From a bacterium EF100-94H03 bin56 (GTDB lineage: Bacteria > Pseudomonadota > Alphaproteobacteria > SP197): a DNA stretch of 34,902 nucleotides. This document shows positions 8,433-16,249 of this stretch, in pieces; within the stretch, counting starts at the first letter, position 1, and each line of letters opens with the position of its first letter. The stretch spans positions 1 through 34,902 of the forward strand of contig MPMV01000046.1 in the NCBI GenBank assembly GCA_002238685.1. Direction: 5' to 3'. A program made the position numbers and the translations under genes. Below the pieces are notes generated by a model, which was not told the DNA's origin, searched no databases, and saw only the letters and a list, made by a program, of their open reading frames with translations.

Positions 8433-9278
8433 CTAGTGGAACGGCCGGTCGCCGATGACCGTGACACGGTGCATCATGCGATGTCCCGAGAAATCGGAAG
8501 ATGCCAGATGCATGGTGCACCGGTTGTCCCAGATCGCCAGATCACGGGGCTTCCATGACCGGCGCACCTGGTAGTTGGGGTGCTCCGCAAACTCGCACAG
8601 CATTCTCAGGATATGGTCGCTTTCGATCCGACTGAGTCCCTTGATTTCCTTGGTGAAGGTACGATTGACGAACAGCCCCTTCCTTCCGGTTTCAGGGTGT
8701 GTTCGCACTACCGGATGTTCCACGGGCGGTAACTCGACGATGTCCCGGGCGAGTTGCTGGATCCCGCCCTCGCCTGCCAGAACAGAGGGCCCGAACGACA
8801 TGTAATAGTCGTGAATCGCCGTCAGGTCCTCGATCATGTCGCGAACCCCCGGCGACAGCGCCTCGTAGGAGGCGTAGAGACTCGACCACAGCGTGTCGCC
8901 ACCACCTCCAGGAGGCGTTACCTGGCAGTGCAGGATCGAGGCCATGGCGGGACGCTCGCGAAAGGTCACATCGGTATGCCAGACATCGTTGTAGAGGCTG
9001 CCATCGCCGTGCTGTTCGATGATCGTAACTTCGGGCAGGCCCGCCACGTTGCCGAACACGGGATGGGGCGGCTCGATATCTCCGAACTGGCGCGCAAGGA
9101 CGAGATGTTCGCCAGGACCTATATGCTGGTCCGGGAGGAAGACAACCAGGTGGTCGAGCAGAGCCTGGTGAATCACTTCAAACACGGCGGAATCAATTCC
9201 CGCTGCGAGGTCGAGTCCGTGAATCTCTGCGCCGATCACAGGACCGAGCGGGCGCACCTCAATGGAATTCCGTGTCAA
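8433..9278 (-). CDS. TauD/TfdA-family Fe(II)/2-oxoglutarate dioxygenase
   Basis: A 281-residue non-heme iron dioxygenase, matching the size of E. coli TauD (283). The facial triad is visible as HTD in VWHTDVTFRERP and the distal His in RMMHRVTVIGD, with the 2-oxoglutarate-binding Arg in the same segment. IWDNRCTMHLA and GLFVNRTFTKEI are also typical. The start is TTG at 9278, chosen because GGAGGGAAGAA lies directly upstream and the N-terminus then begins at the conserved IEVRPLGPVIGAEI. It heads the minus-strand GMC-fdhD-mobA series. The substrate is unknown; sulfonates such as taurine are only one option in this family. Confidence 0.92.
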   Translation of the reverse strand: MTRNSIEVRPLGPVIGAEIHGLDLAAGIDSAVFEVIHQALLDHLVVFLPDQHIGPGEHLVLARQFGDIEPPHPVFGNVAGLPEVTIIEQHGDGSLYNDVWHTDVTFRERPAMASILHCQVTPPGGGGDTLWSSLYASYEALSPGVRDMIEDLTAIHDYYMSFGPSVLAGEGGIQQLARDIVELPPVEHPVVRTHPETGRKGLFVNRTFTKEIKGLSRIESDHILRMLCEFAEHPNYQVRRSWKPRDLAIWDNRCTMHLASSDFSGHRMMHRVTVIGDRPFH

Positions 9279-9439
9279 GGTTTCTTCCCTCCATCGTCCA
9301 CCATCAGTGGATACCCTGCGCCCGGTTATCGTCAAGATGCGATCCCGGCCATGCCTGTCGGCCTCGCGGCGACGTCGTCGGCGGCAGATTCGCCGCAGGA
9401 CCGGGCAAGACCTTGTCACGTTCGCAGCAAGGGGGGAAG

Positions 9440-9472
9440 ATGCCGGCGAATCATGTGACGGGAGGCCCATGA
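9440..9472 (+). CDS. possible 10-residue leader peptide
   Basis: ATG at 9440 follows AAGGGGGGAAG and encodes MPANHVTGGP. Its TGA overlaps the ATG of the molybdopterin oxidoreductase (ATGA, 9469-9472). The ribosome site is better than the one just before the large gene, where GGAGG is only three bases from ATG. A coupled leader is therefore possible. This is an inference from spacing only. Confidence 0.3.
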   Translation: MPANHVTGGP

Positions 9473-11475
9473 CCGAGCGCGACATCATCCGGACGAGTTG
9501 TCCCCGCGATTGCTATGACGGGTGCGGCATCGCCGTGGTCAGGCGCAACGGCAAGATTACCCGGGTTCTGGGCGATCCCGATCATCCGGTGAGCCGGGGA
9601 AGCCTGTGCGGCAAGTGCGCCATTGCCTACAACGGCGTCTGGCTCGACCGCGACTCCCGCCTCCTGCATCCCCTGCGCCGGACCGGACCGAAGGGATCGG
9701 GTCTCTTCGAGCGTGTGAGCTGGGAGGAGGCGCTTGGCACCATCGCTTCACATCTTGACACGATCATTGCCGAAAACGGCGCCGCCTCCATTCTCCACAC
9801 GCACTACACCGGCACCTGTTCGGCCCTTGCCAACGCCTTTCCGGAACGGTTCTTCAACCGTATCGGCGCCACCGAGGCCATTCCCGATTCCATCTGCAAC
9901 AACGCCGGCCACCAAGCTCTTCACTATGCCCTGGGCTCCAGCGTCACCGGTTTCGATCCCGCGACAGCCAGGGACAGCGCCTGTATCGTCGTCTGGGGCG
10001 CCAATCCGGCTCACAGCGCTCCCCATGCCCACAAGCACTGGCTGAAGGAGAGCCGGGCGAAGGTCGTCGTCATCGATCCGGTGCGTCACCTCACGGCCTC
10101 CCAGGCCGATATCCATCTGCAGGTCAACCCCGGCAGCGATGCGGTGCTGGCCTTTGGCCTGTGCCACATCGCCCGCCGCGACGGCCTGCTCGATGACGCC
10201 TGGATCGCCAGCCACGTGAAGGGTTACCATGAGGTCGAGGAGACAATCGCTGCGGCAGACCCCGAATCGACATCCCGGGCGACCGGTGTCCCTGTCAGTC
10301 TCATCGAGGAGGCCGCCCATCTCTACGCGACGGGGCCATCCCTTCTGTGGCTGGGCCAGGGCCTGCAGCGCCAGTTCCGCGGCGGCAACATCTTCCGCGC
10401 CTGTGCCATGCTTCCTGCGCTGACCGGCAATATTTCAAGACCTGGAACCGGGATCTTCTATCTCAACAGCACGCTCGACATCATGGCCCGCAAGGGAGCC
10501 ACGCCTCCCTTGCCGGTGGCCCGGGCGACCGGCCCCTCCATCAGCCAGATGGACGTCCCCGCCGCACTCGACACAACGGACCGTTTCCGTGCCTACATGG
10601 TGTGGAACTGCAATCCCCTTGCCTCGAATCCGGCACAGAAGGTGCTCGCCGGGGCGCTGACGCGCGAGGATCTGTTCACGGTGGTTGTCGACTGCTTTCA
10701 AACGGATACAACCCGTTACGCCGACATCGTGCTGCCGGCCGCTTCCTTCCTCGAGTTCGACGACGTGAACGCAAGTTATTTCCACCTCCTTCTTGCCGCC
10801 CAGGTGCGGTGTGCCGAACCCATGGGTGAGAGCCTGCCCAACCAGGAGATCTTCCGGCGCCTCGCCCGGGCCATGGGCCTGGAGGACGCCGAGCTCCATT
10901 GCACCGACCGCGAACTGATCGACGAAGTGCTGGAGGGGACCGGAGTATCGTGGGAAGAGCTGAAGACGCGTGGCTGGGCCGCAGCCAGCGATGAGCCGCT
11001 GGTGCTGTGGCCCGGGGGCAGATTTGCGACTCCCTCGGGCAAGATCGAGATCGCCAGCGCCAGCGCAGAGGCCGACGGTCATCCGCGTGTGCCCGAGGCC
11101 GTGGCAGATCCGCCACCGGAGGACGGCCGGTTCCGTCTGTTGAGCCCCGCCGGCCGCTGGCTGATGAACTCCTCCTATGGCAACGACCCGCGCATCGGTG
11201 AACTCCTCGGCTCGCCGACGGTCACGCTCCACCCGGACGATGCCGCGACATGTGGTGTCAGCACCGGTGACGAGGTAAGTCTCTCCAACGATGCCGGTTC
11301 TCTCACCCTCATCGCCGTGGTCTCGGACGCCGTGCCGTCCGGAGTCCTGCTCACCGACAAGAGCAGGTGGCCCGGGCCCGGTGGAACCAACATCAACAGC
11401 CTGCACATTCCCCGCAAGTCGGACATGGGCGAGAGTACCTGCGTCCACGGCGTGGAAGTCACCCTGACACGCTGA
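9469..11475 (+). CDS. molybdopterin-dependent oxidoreductase (DMSO reductase family, formate dehydrogenase-like)
   Basis: This 668-residue protein binds bis-MGD and one [4Fe-4S] cluster. The cluster motif is Cys11-x3-Cys15-x3-Cys19-x27-Cys47 (TSCPRDCYDGCG, GSLCGKC). It is followed by the catalytic-domain segments VVWGANPAHSAP, WLGQGLQRQFRGGNIFRA, LTGNISRPGTG and NCNPLASNP. A C-terminal MGD-binding beta-barrel domain has LLSPAGRWLMNS and DEVSLSNDAGSL. Cys143 in DSICNNAG aligns by eye with the molybdenum-ligating Cys of periplasmic nitrate reductase, which fits the nearby FdhD. There is no twin-arginine signal, so it is probably cytoplasmic. No electron-transfer subunit is adjacent. Substrate not determined; formate is possible but unproven. 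Confidence 0.9.
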   Translation: MTERDIIRTSCPRDCYDGCGIAVVRRNGKITRVLGDPDHPVSRGSLCGKCAIAYNGVWLDRDSRLLHPLRRTGPKGSGLFERVSWEEALGTIASHLDTIIAENGAASILHTHYTGTCSALANAFPERFFNRIGATEAIPDSICNNAGHQALHYALGSSVTGFDPATARDSACIVVWGANPAHSAPHAHKHWLKESRAKVVVIDPVRHLTASQADIHLQVNPGSDAVLAFGLCHIARRDGLLDDAWIASHVKGYHEVEETIAAADPESTSRATGVPVSLIEEAAHLYATGPSLLWLGQGLQRQFRGGNIFRACAMLPALTGNISRPGTGIFYLNSTLDIMARKGATPPLPVARATGPSISQMDVPAALDTTDRFRAYMVWNCNPLASNPAQKVLAGALTREDLFTVVVDCFQTDTTRYADIVLPAASFLEFDDVNASYFHLLLAAQVRCAEPMGESLPNQEIFRRLARAMGLEDAELHCTDRELIDEVLEGTGVSWEELKTRGWAAASDEPLVLWPGGRFATPSGKIEIASASAEADGHPRVPEAVADPPPEDGRFRLLSPAGRWLMNSSYGNDPRIGELLGSPTVTLHPDDAATCGVSTGDEVSLSNDAGSLTLIAVVSDAVPSGVLLTDKSRWPGPGGTNINSLHIPRKSDMGESTCVHGVEVTLTR

Positions 11476-11575
11476 TTCCCGTGATCTGAGAAGCATCTTC
11501 ACGCTGGCGCATTGCCATGCGGGTCCGGAAACAGCATGATCGTCCCCTACAACCCTGCAAACAGGCGGCGTCAGC

Positions 11576-12442
11576 ATGTGGATAGGAATACTCGTACTCA
11601 TCACCTTCGGAATCTGCGCAGTCGCCTGTCTCGTGATATCGATCCGCGGAGCCATGCAGGGGAAGTGGCACATATTCATTGCTCTCCTGATCCCGGCCGC
11701 GGGGATCGGGGGCACCATCATCATGCTGGTGGCACGGCCGATTTCCCTGGAACTCTTCGGTGACAGCAATCTCGAGGTTCTTCCCGAACGCGCCGTGGCC
11801 ATCACCGGCGACGACCTGCTGGCCGTCCACAACGGAACCTGGCGATTCGGCTTGTCCTACGACGGGGATACACAGCTTTTCCACTGGTACGACGAGGCCT
11901 TTGCCGATGACGGCGGATTCTCCGGACGCAACGACACAGGCCAGGCCTGGTCGGGCGGATGGGATGTCGTCGAGGACGGGCTCTGCCTCACCCGGGGACA
12001 GGACACCGAGTGTCTCAGTGTCTGGCAGGACGGCGATCTCTGGTACCAGACCAACCATCGAAACGAGATCGTCAATCGCTACATGGTGATGGAGGCCTTC
12101 CAGGCTCCCAAGGGGCATCCGACACTGTCGCAGGAAGTTCTGCAGGCGATCATTCCCGGGCGCACGCTTGCCGGTGAACTGCGGTTCCATTTCGGTGAGC
12201 CATTCTACAGCGCCTCGTTTGACGCCGGCAGCGACGCCGTCACGGTACTCCGGGGTGACACCGCGGCATCCCTCGAAACGGAGGAGACCGGCACCTACAG
12301 GATCGATGAGGATGACTTGCTGTGCCTGGCGGGTGTGCTCCACATCGCCGATGCCTGCTACGCCGTCGTTCCGCGGCCCGGTGGTGCCGACATCGTTCGT
12401 GACGACCGGCGCATTGTCGCCACCGTCACGGAGCTGAAGTAG
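11576..12442 (+). CDS. membrane-anchored protein of unknown function
   Basis: I do not recognise this 288-residue protein. Two hydrophobic segments (about residues 3-22 and 32-54, separated by RGAMQGK) are followed by a soluble, acidic, beta-rich domain with many Trp, Gly and Asp residues. A lone Cys pair region, GLCLTRGQDTECLS, sits near residues 145-160, and Cys343-type residues recur near the C-terminus in DLLCLAGVLHIADACYAV. This suggests a disulfide-bearing domain held outside the inner membrane. The ribosome site before ATG 11576 is weak. The gene stands alone between the molybdopterin oxidoreductase and the tRNA, about 100 bases from the former. Confidence 0.75.
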   Translation: MWIGILVLITFGICAVACLVISIRGAMQGKWHIFIALLIPAAGIGGTIIMLVARPISLELFGDSNLEVLPERAVAITGDDLLAVHNGTWRFGLSYDGDTQLFHWYDEAFADDGGFSGRNDTGQAWSGGWDVVEDGLCLTRGQDTECLSVWQDGDLWYQTNHRNEIVNRYMVMEAFQAPKGHPTLSQEVLQAIIPGRTLAGELRFHFGEPFYSASFDAGSDAVTVLRGDTAASLETEETGTYRIDEDDLLCLAGVLHIADACYAVVPRPGGADIVRDDRRIVATVTELK

Positions 12443-12480
12443 GCCTTTCTCCGGGGTTCTCTCCTGGCGTTCCGGGCACC

Positions 12481-12509
12481 TTGACAGTCCGTTCGGCCGC
12501 GCCGTATCA
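12481..12509 (+). promoter_or_regulatory. tRNA-Val promoter
   Basis: A consensus -35 TTGACA (12481-12486) is followed after 17 bases by GTATCA (12504-12509). This places initiation about 7 bases before the mature tRNA 5' end, as usual for single tRNA genes. It may also drive the carbonic anhydrase-SDR pair behind the tRNA. Confidence 0.7.
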
Positions 12510-12522
12510 CCCTTCTCCGGGA

Positions 12523-12597
12523 GGGCGCGTAGCTCAGCGGAAGAGCACTGTCTTCACACGGCAGGGGTCGCTGGTTCGAACCCAGCCGCGCCCACCA
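12523..12597 (+). tRNA. tRNA-Val(CAC)
   Basis: The 75-base sequence folds into a full cloverleaf. The acceptor is GGGCGCG/CGCGCCC, the D-stem GCTC/GAGC, the anticodon stem CTGTC/GGCAG (one T-G pair) and the T-arm GCTGG-TTCGAAC-CCAGC, with an encoded CCA end. The 7-base anticodon loop TTCACAC gives anticodon CAC, reading GUG (valine). No rho-independent terminator follows. The next gene's start lies only about 70 bases on, so the tRNA is probably processed out of a longer transcript. Confidence 0.96.
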
Positions 12598-12665
12598 TGC
12601 TTCAGGCATGTCGAATGACAGCCATGGATCGATATCGCATGTGCGTCTTCCCTCAGGCGCACGTG

Positions 12666-13181
12666 ATGCCCTGGCAGGGTGTGTGGCCGGCCATCGACAA
12701 CACAGGCCTTGTCCTTCCCGGCGCGGCGCTCATCGGTGATGTGGTGATGGAGGCGCAAAGCAGTGCCTGGTTCAACGCCGTGATTCGTGGCGACGACGGA
12801 CCTGTGCGCATCGGCGCCGGCACCAACGTCCAGGACGGATGCGTCATCCACGTTTCCGTCGAACGCCCGACCATCATCGGCCGCGGCGTGACAATCGGTC
12901 ACATGGTCCATCTTCACGCCTGCACCCTGGAGGACGACACCCTGGTGGGTTCAGGCGCCATTGTGCTCGACGGAGCCCGGCTCGAACGCGAAAGCCAGGT
13001 CGCTGCCGGTGCCCTGGTGGCACCTGGCAAGGTGGTGCCGAGCGGCGAACTGTGGGGCGGAGTTCCGGCACGAAAACTGCGCGATCTCGCTCCGGGCGAG
13101 ATCGACAGCATCCGGGACAACGCCGCATGGTACGTCCACGAACTTGACGCCTGGCGGCAACAGCTGGAGGTACAGCCATGA
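12666..13181 (+). CDS. gamma-carbonic anhydrase family protein (left-handed beta-helix)
   Basis: A 171-residue hexapeptide-repeat protein of the YrdA/CaiE/PaaY type, with repeats such as VLPGAALIGDV, VRIGAGTNVQDG and IIGRGVTIGH. All three zinc-ligand histidines of gamma-carbonic anhydrases are present: His62 (VIHVS), His79 and His84 (IGHMVHLHA). It should form a trimer with zinc at the subunit interfaces. Many members have weak or unknown CO2-hydration activity. The start is uncertain: ATG 12666 gives the usual family length, while ATGs at 12615, 12624 and 12639 are also in frame. An ATG at 12597 would lie in the tRNA CCA end and is unlikely. The stop overlaps the SDR start as ATGA. Confidence 0.88.
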   Translation: MPWQGVWPAIDNTGLVLPGAALIGDVVMEAQSSAWFNAVIRGDDGPVRIGAGTNVQDGCVIHVSVERPTIIGRGVTIGHMVHLHACTLEDDTLVGSGAIVLDGARLERESQVAAGALVAPGKVVPSGELWGGVPARKLRDLAPGEIDSIRDNAAWYVHELDAWRQQLEVQP

Positions 13182-13915
13182 CTTTTGACGGAAAACGCGT
13201 TCTCGTCACCGGTTCGACCAGGGGGATCGGTCTCGCCACGGCGCGAGCCTTCCTGAAACGGGGCGCCAGCGTTGCCATCAACGGCCGCAAGGCCGCCGAT
13301 GTCGCCGCCGCCATTGCCGGTCTTGGCGGCGAGAACCTGGTCGCCGCATCCGGCGATCTCGGCGGCGCTGCAGCCTGCCGCCAGGTCGTCAATGCAGCGA
13401 TTGACGGCCTGGGTGGTCTCGATGTCCTCGTCAACAACGCCGGAGTCTATGTCGGCGGGCCTGTCGAGGAGGTGAGTGACAAGACCTACGCGTGGCTGAT
13501 GGACATCAACGTCAAGGGCTGCTTCTTCTGCAGCCAGGCGGCGATCCCGGAACTGCGCCGCAACAGTGGGGCCATCGTCATGACGGCATCGGAGTCTGGA
13601 CTTTCCGGCAACCACGAGAGCGCTCTCTACTGCACCTCCAAGGGTGCGGTCGTGAACATGACGCGGGCCCTCGCCCACGATCTCGCGCCCGACATCAGGG
13701 TCAATGCGGTGTGTCCGGGGGCGGTCATGACCGACATGCTCGGAGCCGGCGACGACGCGGAAGCTCTCCGCGGAATTGCGGAGTTCTCGCCAATGAAGAC
13801 CATCGCCACCCCGGAAGAGATTGCCGACGCAATCTGCTTCCTGGCCGACCCCGATCAGAAGTTCATGACCGGAGCGCTGCTCTCCATCGACGGTGGCGCG
13901 ACGGCGTGCCGCTGA
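13178..13915 (+). CDS. short-chain dehydrogenase/reductase
   Basis: A classical 245-residue SDR using NAD(P)(H). It has TGSTRGIG at 11-18, NNAG at 86-89, a catalytic tetrad of Asn111, Ser138, Tyr151 and Lys155 (YCTSK), CPGAVMTDM, and the C-terminal LSIDGG. GGAGG lies 7 bases before the ATG, which overlaps the stop of the carbonic anhydrase gene, so the pair is an operon. The Arg after the Gly motif (STRG) and Asn-Gly-Arg after strand 2 favour NADPH. Fatty-acid FabG is the nearest broad type, but nothing nearby belongs to fatty-acid synthesis. The substrate is unknown. Confidence 0.92.
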   Translation: MTFDGKRVLVTGSTRGIGLATARAFLKRGASVAINGRKAADVAAAIAGLGGENLVAASGDLGGAAACRQVVNAAIDGLGGLDVLVNNAGVYVGGPVEEVSDKTYAWLMDINVKGCFFCSQAAIPELRRNSGAIVMTASESGLSGNHESALYCTSKGAVVNMTRALAHDLAPDIRVNAVCPGAVMTDMLGAGDDAEALRGIAEFSPMKTIATPEEIADAICFLADPDQKFMTGALLSIDGGATACR

Positions 13916-13916
13916 C

Positions 13917-14267
13917 CTACCGGGCCGCCACGCACATGATTTCCACCAGCAGATCGGGACTCGCCAGGGCCGCTTCGACCGTGGCGCGGCACGGTTTGTT
14001 GCCAGGATCAATCCAGGCGGTATAGACCTCGTTCATGGTCGCCCAGTCAGCAATGTCGGCAAGCCAGATCTGCACCGAGAGAAGCCGTGATCTCGAGGTG
14101 CCGCAGGCCTCGAGCGTGGTGTCGATCTGCTCCAGGATATCCCGGGTCTGTTCCCGGACATCGCCCGTAGGATCGGAGGCCACCTTGCCGGAAAGCCAGA
14201 CCGTGTCGCCATGGATGACGGCGCCGCTGAAGAGTTCACCTGGTTGCAGGCGCTGGATTTCGGCCAT
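13917..14267 (-). CDS. RidA-family (YjgF/YER057c/UK114) protein
   Basis: RidA proteins are small trimers that speed hydrolysis of reactive enamine/imine intermediates from amino-acid metabolism. This one is 116 residues. Arg94 in NKPCRATVEAAL and Glu109 in LLVEIM are 15 residues apart, matching the catalytic Arg105/Glu120 of archetypal RidA. I start it at ATG 14267 because GGGAGGTGATC precedes it directly. The longer frame is non-coding upstream sequence. It is convergent with the SDR (one base between stops) and divergent from the thioredoxin-fold fusion gene, with which it shares a 59-base control region. Confidence 0.92.
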   Translation of the reverse strand: MAEIQRLQPGELFSGAVIHGDTVWLSGKVASDPTGDVREQTRDILEQIDTTLEACGTSRSRLLSVQIWLADIADWATMNEVYTAWIDPGNKPCRATVEAALASPDLLVEIMCVAAR

Positions 14268-14326
14268 GATCACCTCCCGTGGACGATGTGAGTCGTCGAG
14301 AGAGCGTAACACGAACTGGAAACACC

Positions 14327-15709
14327 ATGTCGAGTGAGATTCCCCAAGACGGTCTCGTCCTGGTTGTCCGGGAGAACTGCCCGACCTGTCGGCTGATTGC
14401 ACCGGTGGCGGCGGATCTCGAGGCACGTGGCGCCATGGCCGCCATCTACGCGCAGGACAATCCCGATTTTCCCGGCGGATTGCGGGTTCGTGACGACCGT
14501 CATCTTGAAGTTTCGTTTCGCCTCGCCATCACCATCGTGCCGACGCTGATCCACTTCCAGGGCGGAGTGGAGACGGCCAGGGTGATCGGCTGGTCCAGGC
14601 AGGAGTGGAGCAATCTTGCCGCCCTTGACGATCTCGGCCCCGGTCTGCCGGACGAACGGCCAGGATGCGGGTCCCTGAGCGAGGAACCGGGGTGGGCAGA
14701 GGAACTCCAGGCGCGTCACGGCGAAACAGGTCTCGATGCCGCGACTGTCACCCTGCAGTTTCCGGAAGATCCCTTCGAGATCATGGATGTCCGTGGATGG
14801 TCCGATGGCCTTCCCGTGGTCCCGCCGACACCGGCACGCGTCCTCGCCATGCTACGCGAATGCACTCTGGCGCACGATCATGTCCTCGGGTCGATTCCGC
14901 CGGCGGGGGTGGAACTGACGGTGGAGAAGGCCGCCATCAACGCGGTCATGGCGGGATGCCGTCCCGCCTACTTTCCCGTGGTGCTGGCCGCCCTCGATGC
15001 GGCGCTCGACCCTGATTTCGCCTGGCAGGGTCTGCTGTCGACCACCATGGGGGCAGGTGTCGCGGTCATCGTCAACGGGCCCGTCGTTCGCCGAATCGGT
15101 CTCAACAGCGGGTTCAACGTCCTTGGCCACGGCAACCGGGCCAACGCCACCATTGCGCGCGCACTCGTCCTCATCGCCATGAATGTCGGTGGCGCCCGGC
15201 CAGGCGGTACCGATCGCTCGACCCAGGGCCACCCCGGCAAGCACGGCCTGTGTTTTGCCGAGGACGAGAGTGATCCGGCCTGGCAAACCCTGGCCGTCTC
15301 CAGGGGAATCGAAGAGGGACGGTCAGCTGTCACTGTCTTCGGGTTTTGTGGCACCTCGATCATGAACGACGAGACTGCGCGCACGGCCGAGGATCTCGTG
15401 GTCAGCCTCGCACGGTCACTCGAGGCAATGTGCCAGATTCGCTCGTCCAGGCGTGGCGGCGGGATACTGCTTGTGATCGCCGGCGAGTTCTGGCGCATTT
15501 TCCGGGAATCAGGGTGGAACAGGGCTCGAATTGAGACGGCCCTGCACGACGCGACAGCAGGCCCTGGCGGGAAGACGCCGATGTTCGGACCCGGCGATCT
15601 TCTCGTCACGCACGCCGGTAGCCATGCCGGACTCTTTTCCACTATCATCCAGGGATGGGGCAGCGGCCCTGCGGGGAGTCAACCCGTCACAAGGGAGGTG
15701 GAAACTTGA
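14327..15709 (+). CDS. thioredoxin-fold fusion protein, partner of the UGSC selenoprotein
   Basis: A 460-residue protein with two parts. Residues 1-110 are a thioredoxin-like domain with redox motif Cys18-Pro-Thr-Cys21 (NCPTCRL) and the cis-Pro region in IVPTLIHFQGG. Residues about 150-450 form a second domain that I cannot name from a classical family. It has GWSDGLPVVPPTPARV, VEKAAINAVMAGCRP and LGHGNRANATIARAL, plus a late GFCGTS segment. No signal peptide is seen. The start at ATG 14327 follows CTGGAAACACC; an upstream ATG at 14279 overlaps the divergent RidA leader. The TGA stop overlaps the TTG start of the selenoprotein (TTGA), which argues for translational coupling and a shared task, possibly reduction of the selenoprotein. 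That task is inferred. Confidence 0.8.
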   Translation: MSSEIPQDGLVLVVRENCPTCRLIAPVAADLEARGAMAAIYAQDNPDFPGGLRVRDDRHLEVSFRLAITIVPTLIHFQGGVETARVIGWSRQEWSNLAALDDLGPGLPDERPGCGSLSEEPGWAEELQARHGETGLDAATVTLQFPEDPFEIMDVRGWSDGLPVVPPTPARVLAMLRECTLAHDHVLGSIPPAGVELTVEKAAINAVMAGCRPAYFPVVLAALDAALDPDFAWQGLLSTTMGAGVAVIVNGPVVRRIGLNSGFNVLGHGNRANATIARALVLIAMNVGGARPGGTDRSTQGHPGKHGLCFAEDESDPAWQTLAVSRGIEEGRSAVTVFGFCGTSIMNDETARTAEDLVVSLARSLEAMCQIRSSRRGGGILLVIAGEFWRIFRESGWNRARIETALHDATAGPGGKTPMFGPGDLLVTHAGSHAGLFSTIIQGWGSGPAGSQPVTREVET

Positions 15710-16224
15710 CCACGATCCTTCTCGATCCCACGGCGGCGCACGCCGCACCGGCACGTCAGCGCGTGGCCGGACACCGGTCCCTCGAGGGCCTCACCGTCGG
15801 CCTTCTCGACATTGGCAAACGCCAGGGCGACGTCGTTCTCGATCACCTTGAGAGGCTGCTTGGCGAACGCGGTATCCGCACCGGTCGTTATGCCAAGCCG
15901 ACATTTACCAAGCCGGCGCCATCGGCTGTGATCGATCGGGTCACCGCGGAGTGTGATGCCGTCGTCGAAGGCCTTGCCGATTGAGGTTCCTGTACGTCGT
16001 GCAGTCTGCAGGACATGCTGGACATCGATCGCATGGACACGCCGGCAGTGGCGCTGGTTTCCGAGGAATTCAGGAGCGGTGTTGCATCGTGGAGCGGCCT
16101 CCATGGCTACGACCCGGCCGTGGTGTATGTCCGTCATCCGATTCAGCCCCTGAACGAGGCTGAACTGCGTGGCCGCGCCGAAGACATCGTCGACGCCGTC
16201 ATTGGCGCCCTCACCCGAACCTGA
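15706..16224 (+). CDS. UGSC-family selenoprotein (Sec93 encoded by in-frame TGA at 15982-15984)
   Basis: Read conventionally this is a 92-codon frame ending at TGA, with a separate 69-codon frame starting at 16015. Both are in one frame, and reading TGA as selenocysteine gives a single 172-residue protein. The site is LAD-U93-G-S-C96-T-S-C99, the U-G-S-C motif after which the family is named. The N-terminal part (LEGLTVGLLDIGK) and the C-terminal part (TPAVALVSEEF, YVRHPI) look like one alpha/beta fold continuing across the TGA. A SECIS-like hairpin follows the TGA by 11 bases. The TTG start at 15706 has a strong AAGGGAGGTG upstream and overlaps the preceding stop. The predicted role is a selenol-based redox or sulfur/selenium reaction; the family's reaction is not established to my knowledge. 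Confidence 0.88.
15996..16014 (+). promoter_or_regulatory. bacterial SECIS element for the UGSC selenoprotein
   Basis: GTCGTGC (15996-16002) pairs with GCAGGAC (16008-16014), with one G-G mismatch, around the loop AGTCT. The tip UGC-AGUCU-GCA is nearly identical to that of E. coli fdhF (UGC-AGGUCU-GCA), including the loop U recognised by SelB. The 11-base gap from the TGA also equals the fdhF spacing as I recall it. The hairpin lies in coding sequence, as expected for bacteria. Confidence 0.8.
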
Positions 16225-16249
16225 CGGGCAGTCGGCCAACGGCCCGTTG

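Noticed and set aside
10435..11832. 465-codon open frame on the minus strand
   Set aside because: It is antisense to the molybdopterin oxidoreductase, whose motifs and length are complete.
12597..12665. Carbonic anhydrase start at ATG 12597
   Set aside because: This ATG uses the last base of the tRNA CCA end. The added residues have no family match, and later ATGs are available.
15706..15984. Reading the UGSC gene as a pseudogene or nonsense mutant
   Set aside because: The TGA sits exactly where the family has Sec or Cys, the frame continues without damage, and a SECIS-like hairpin follows at the proper distance.
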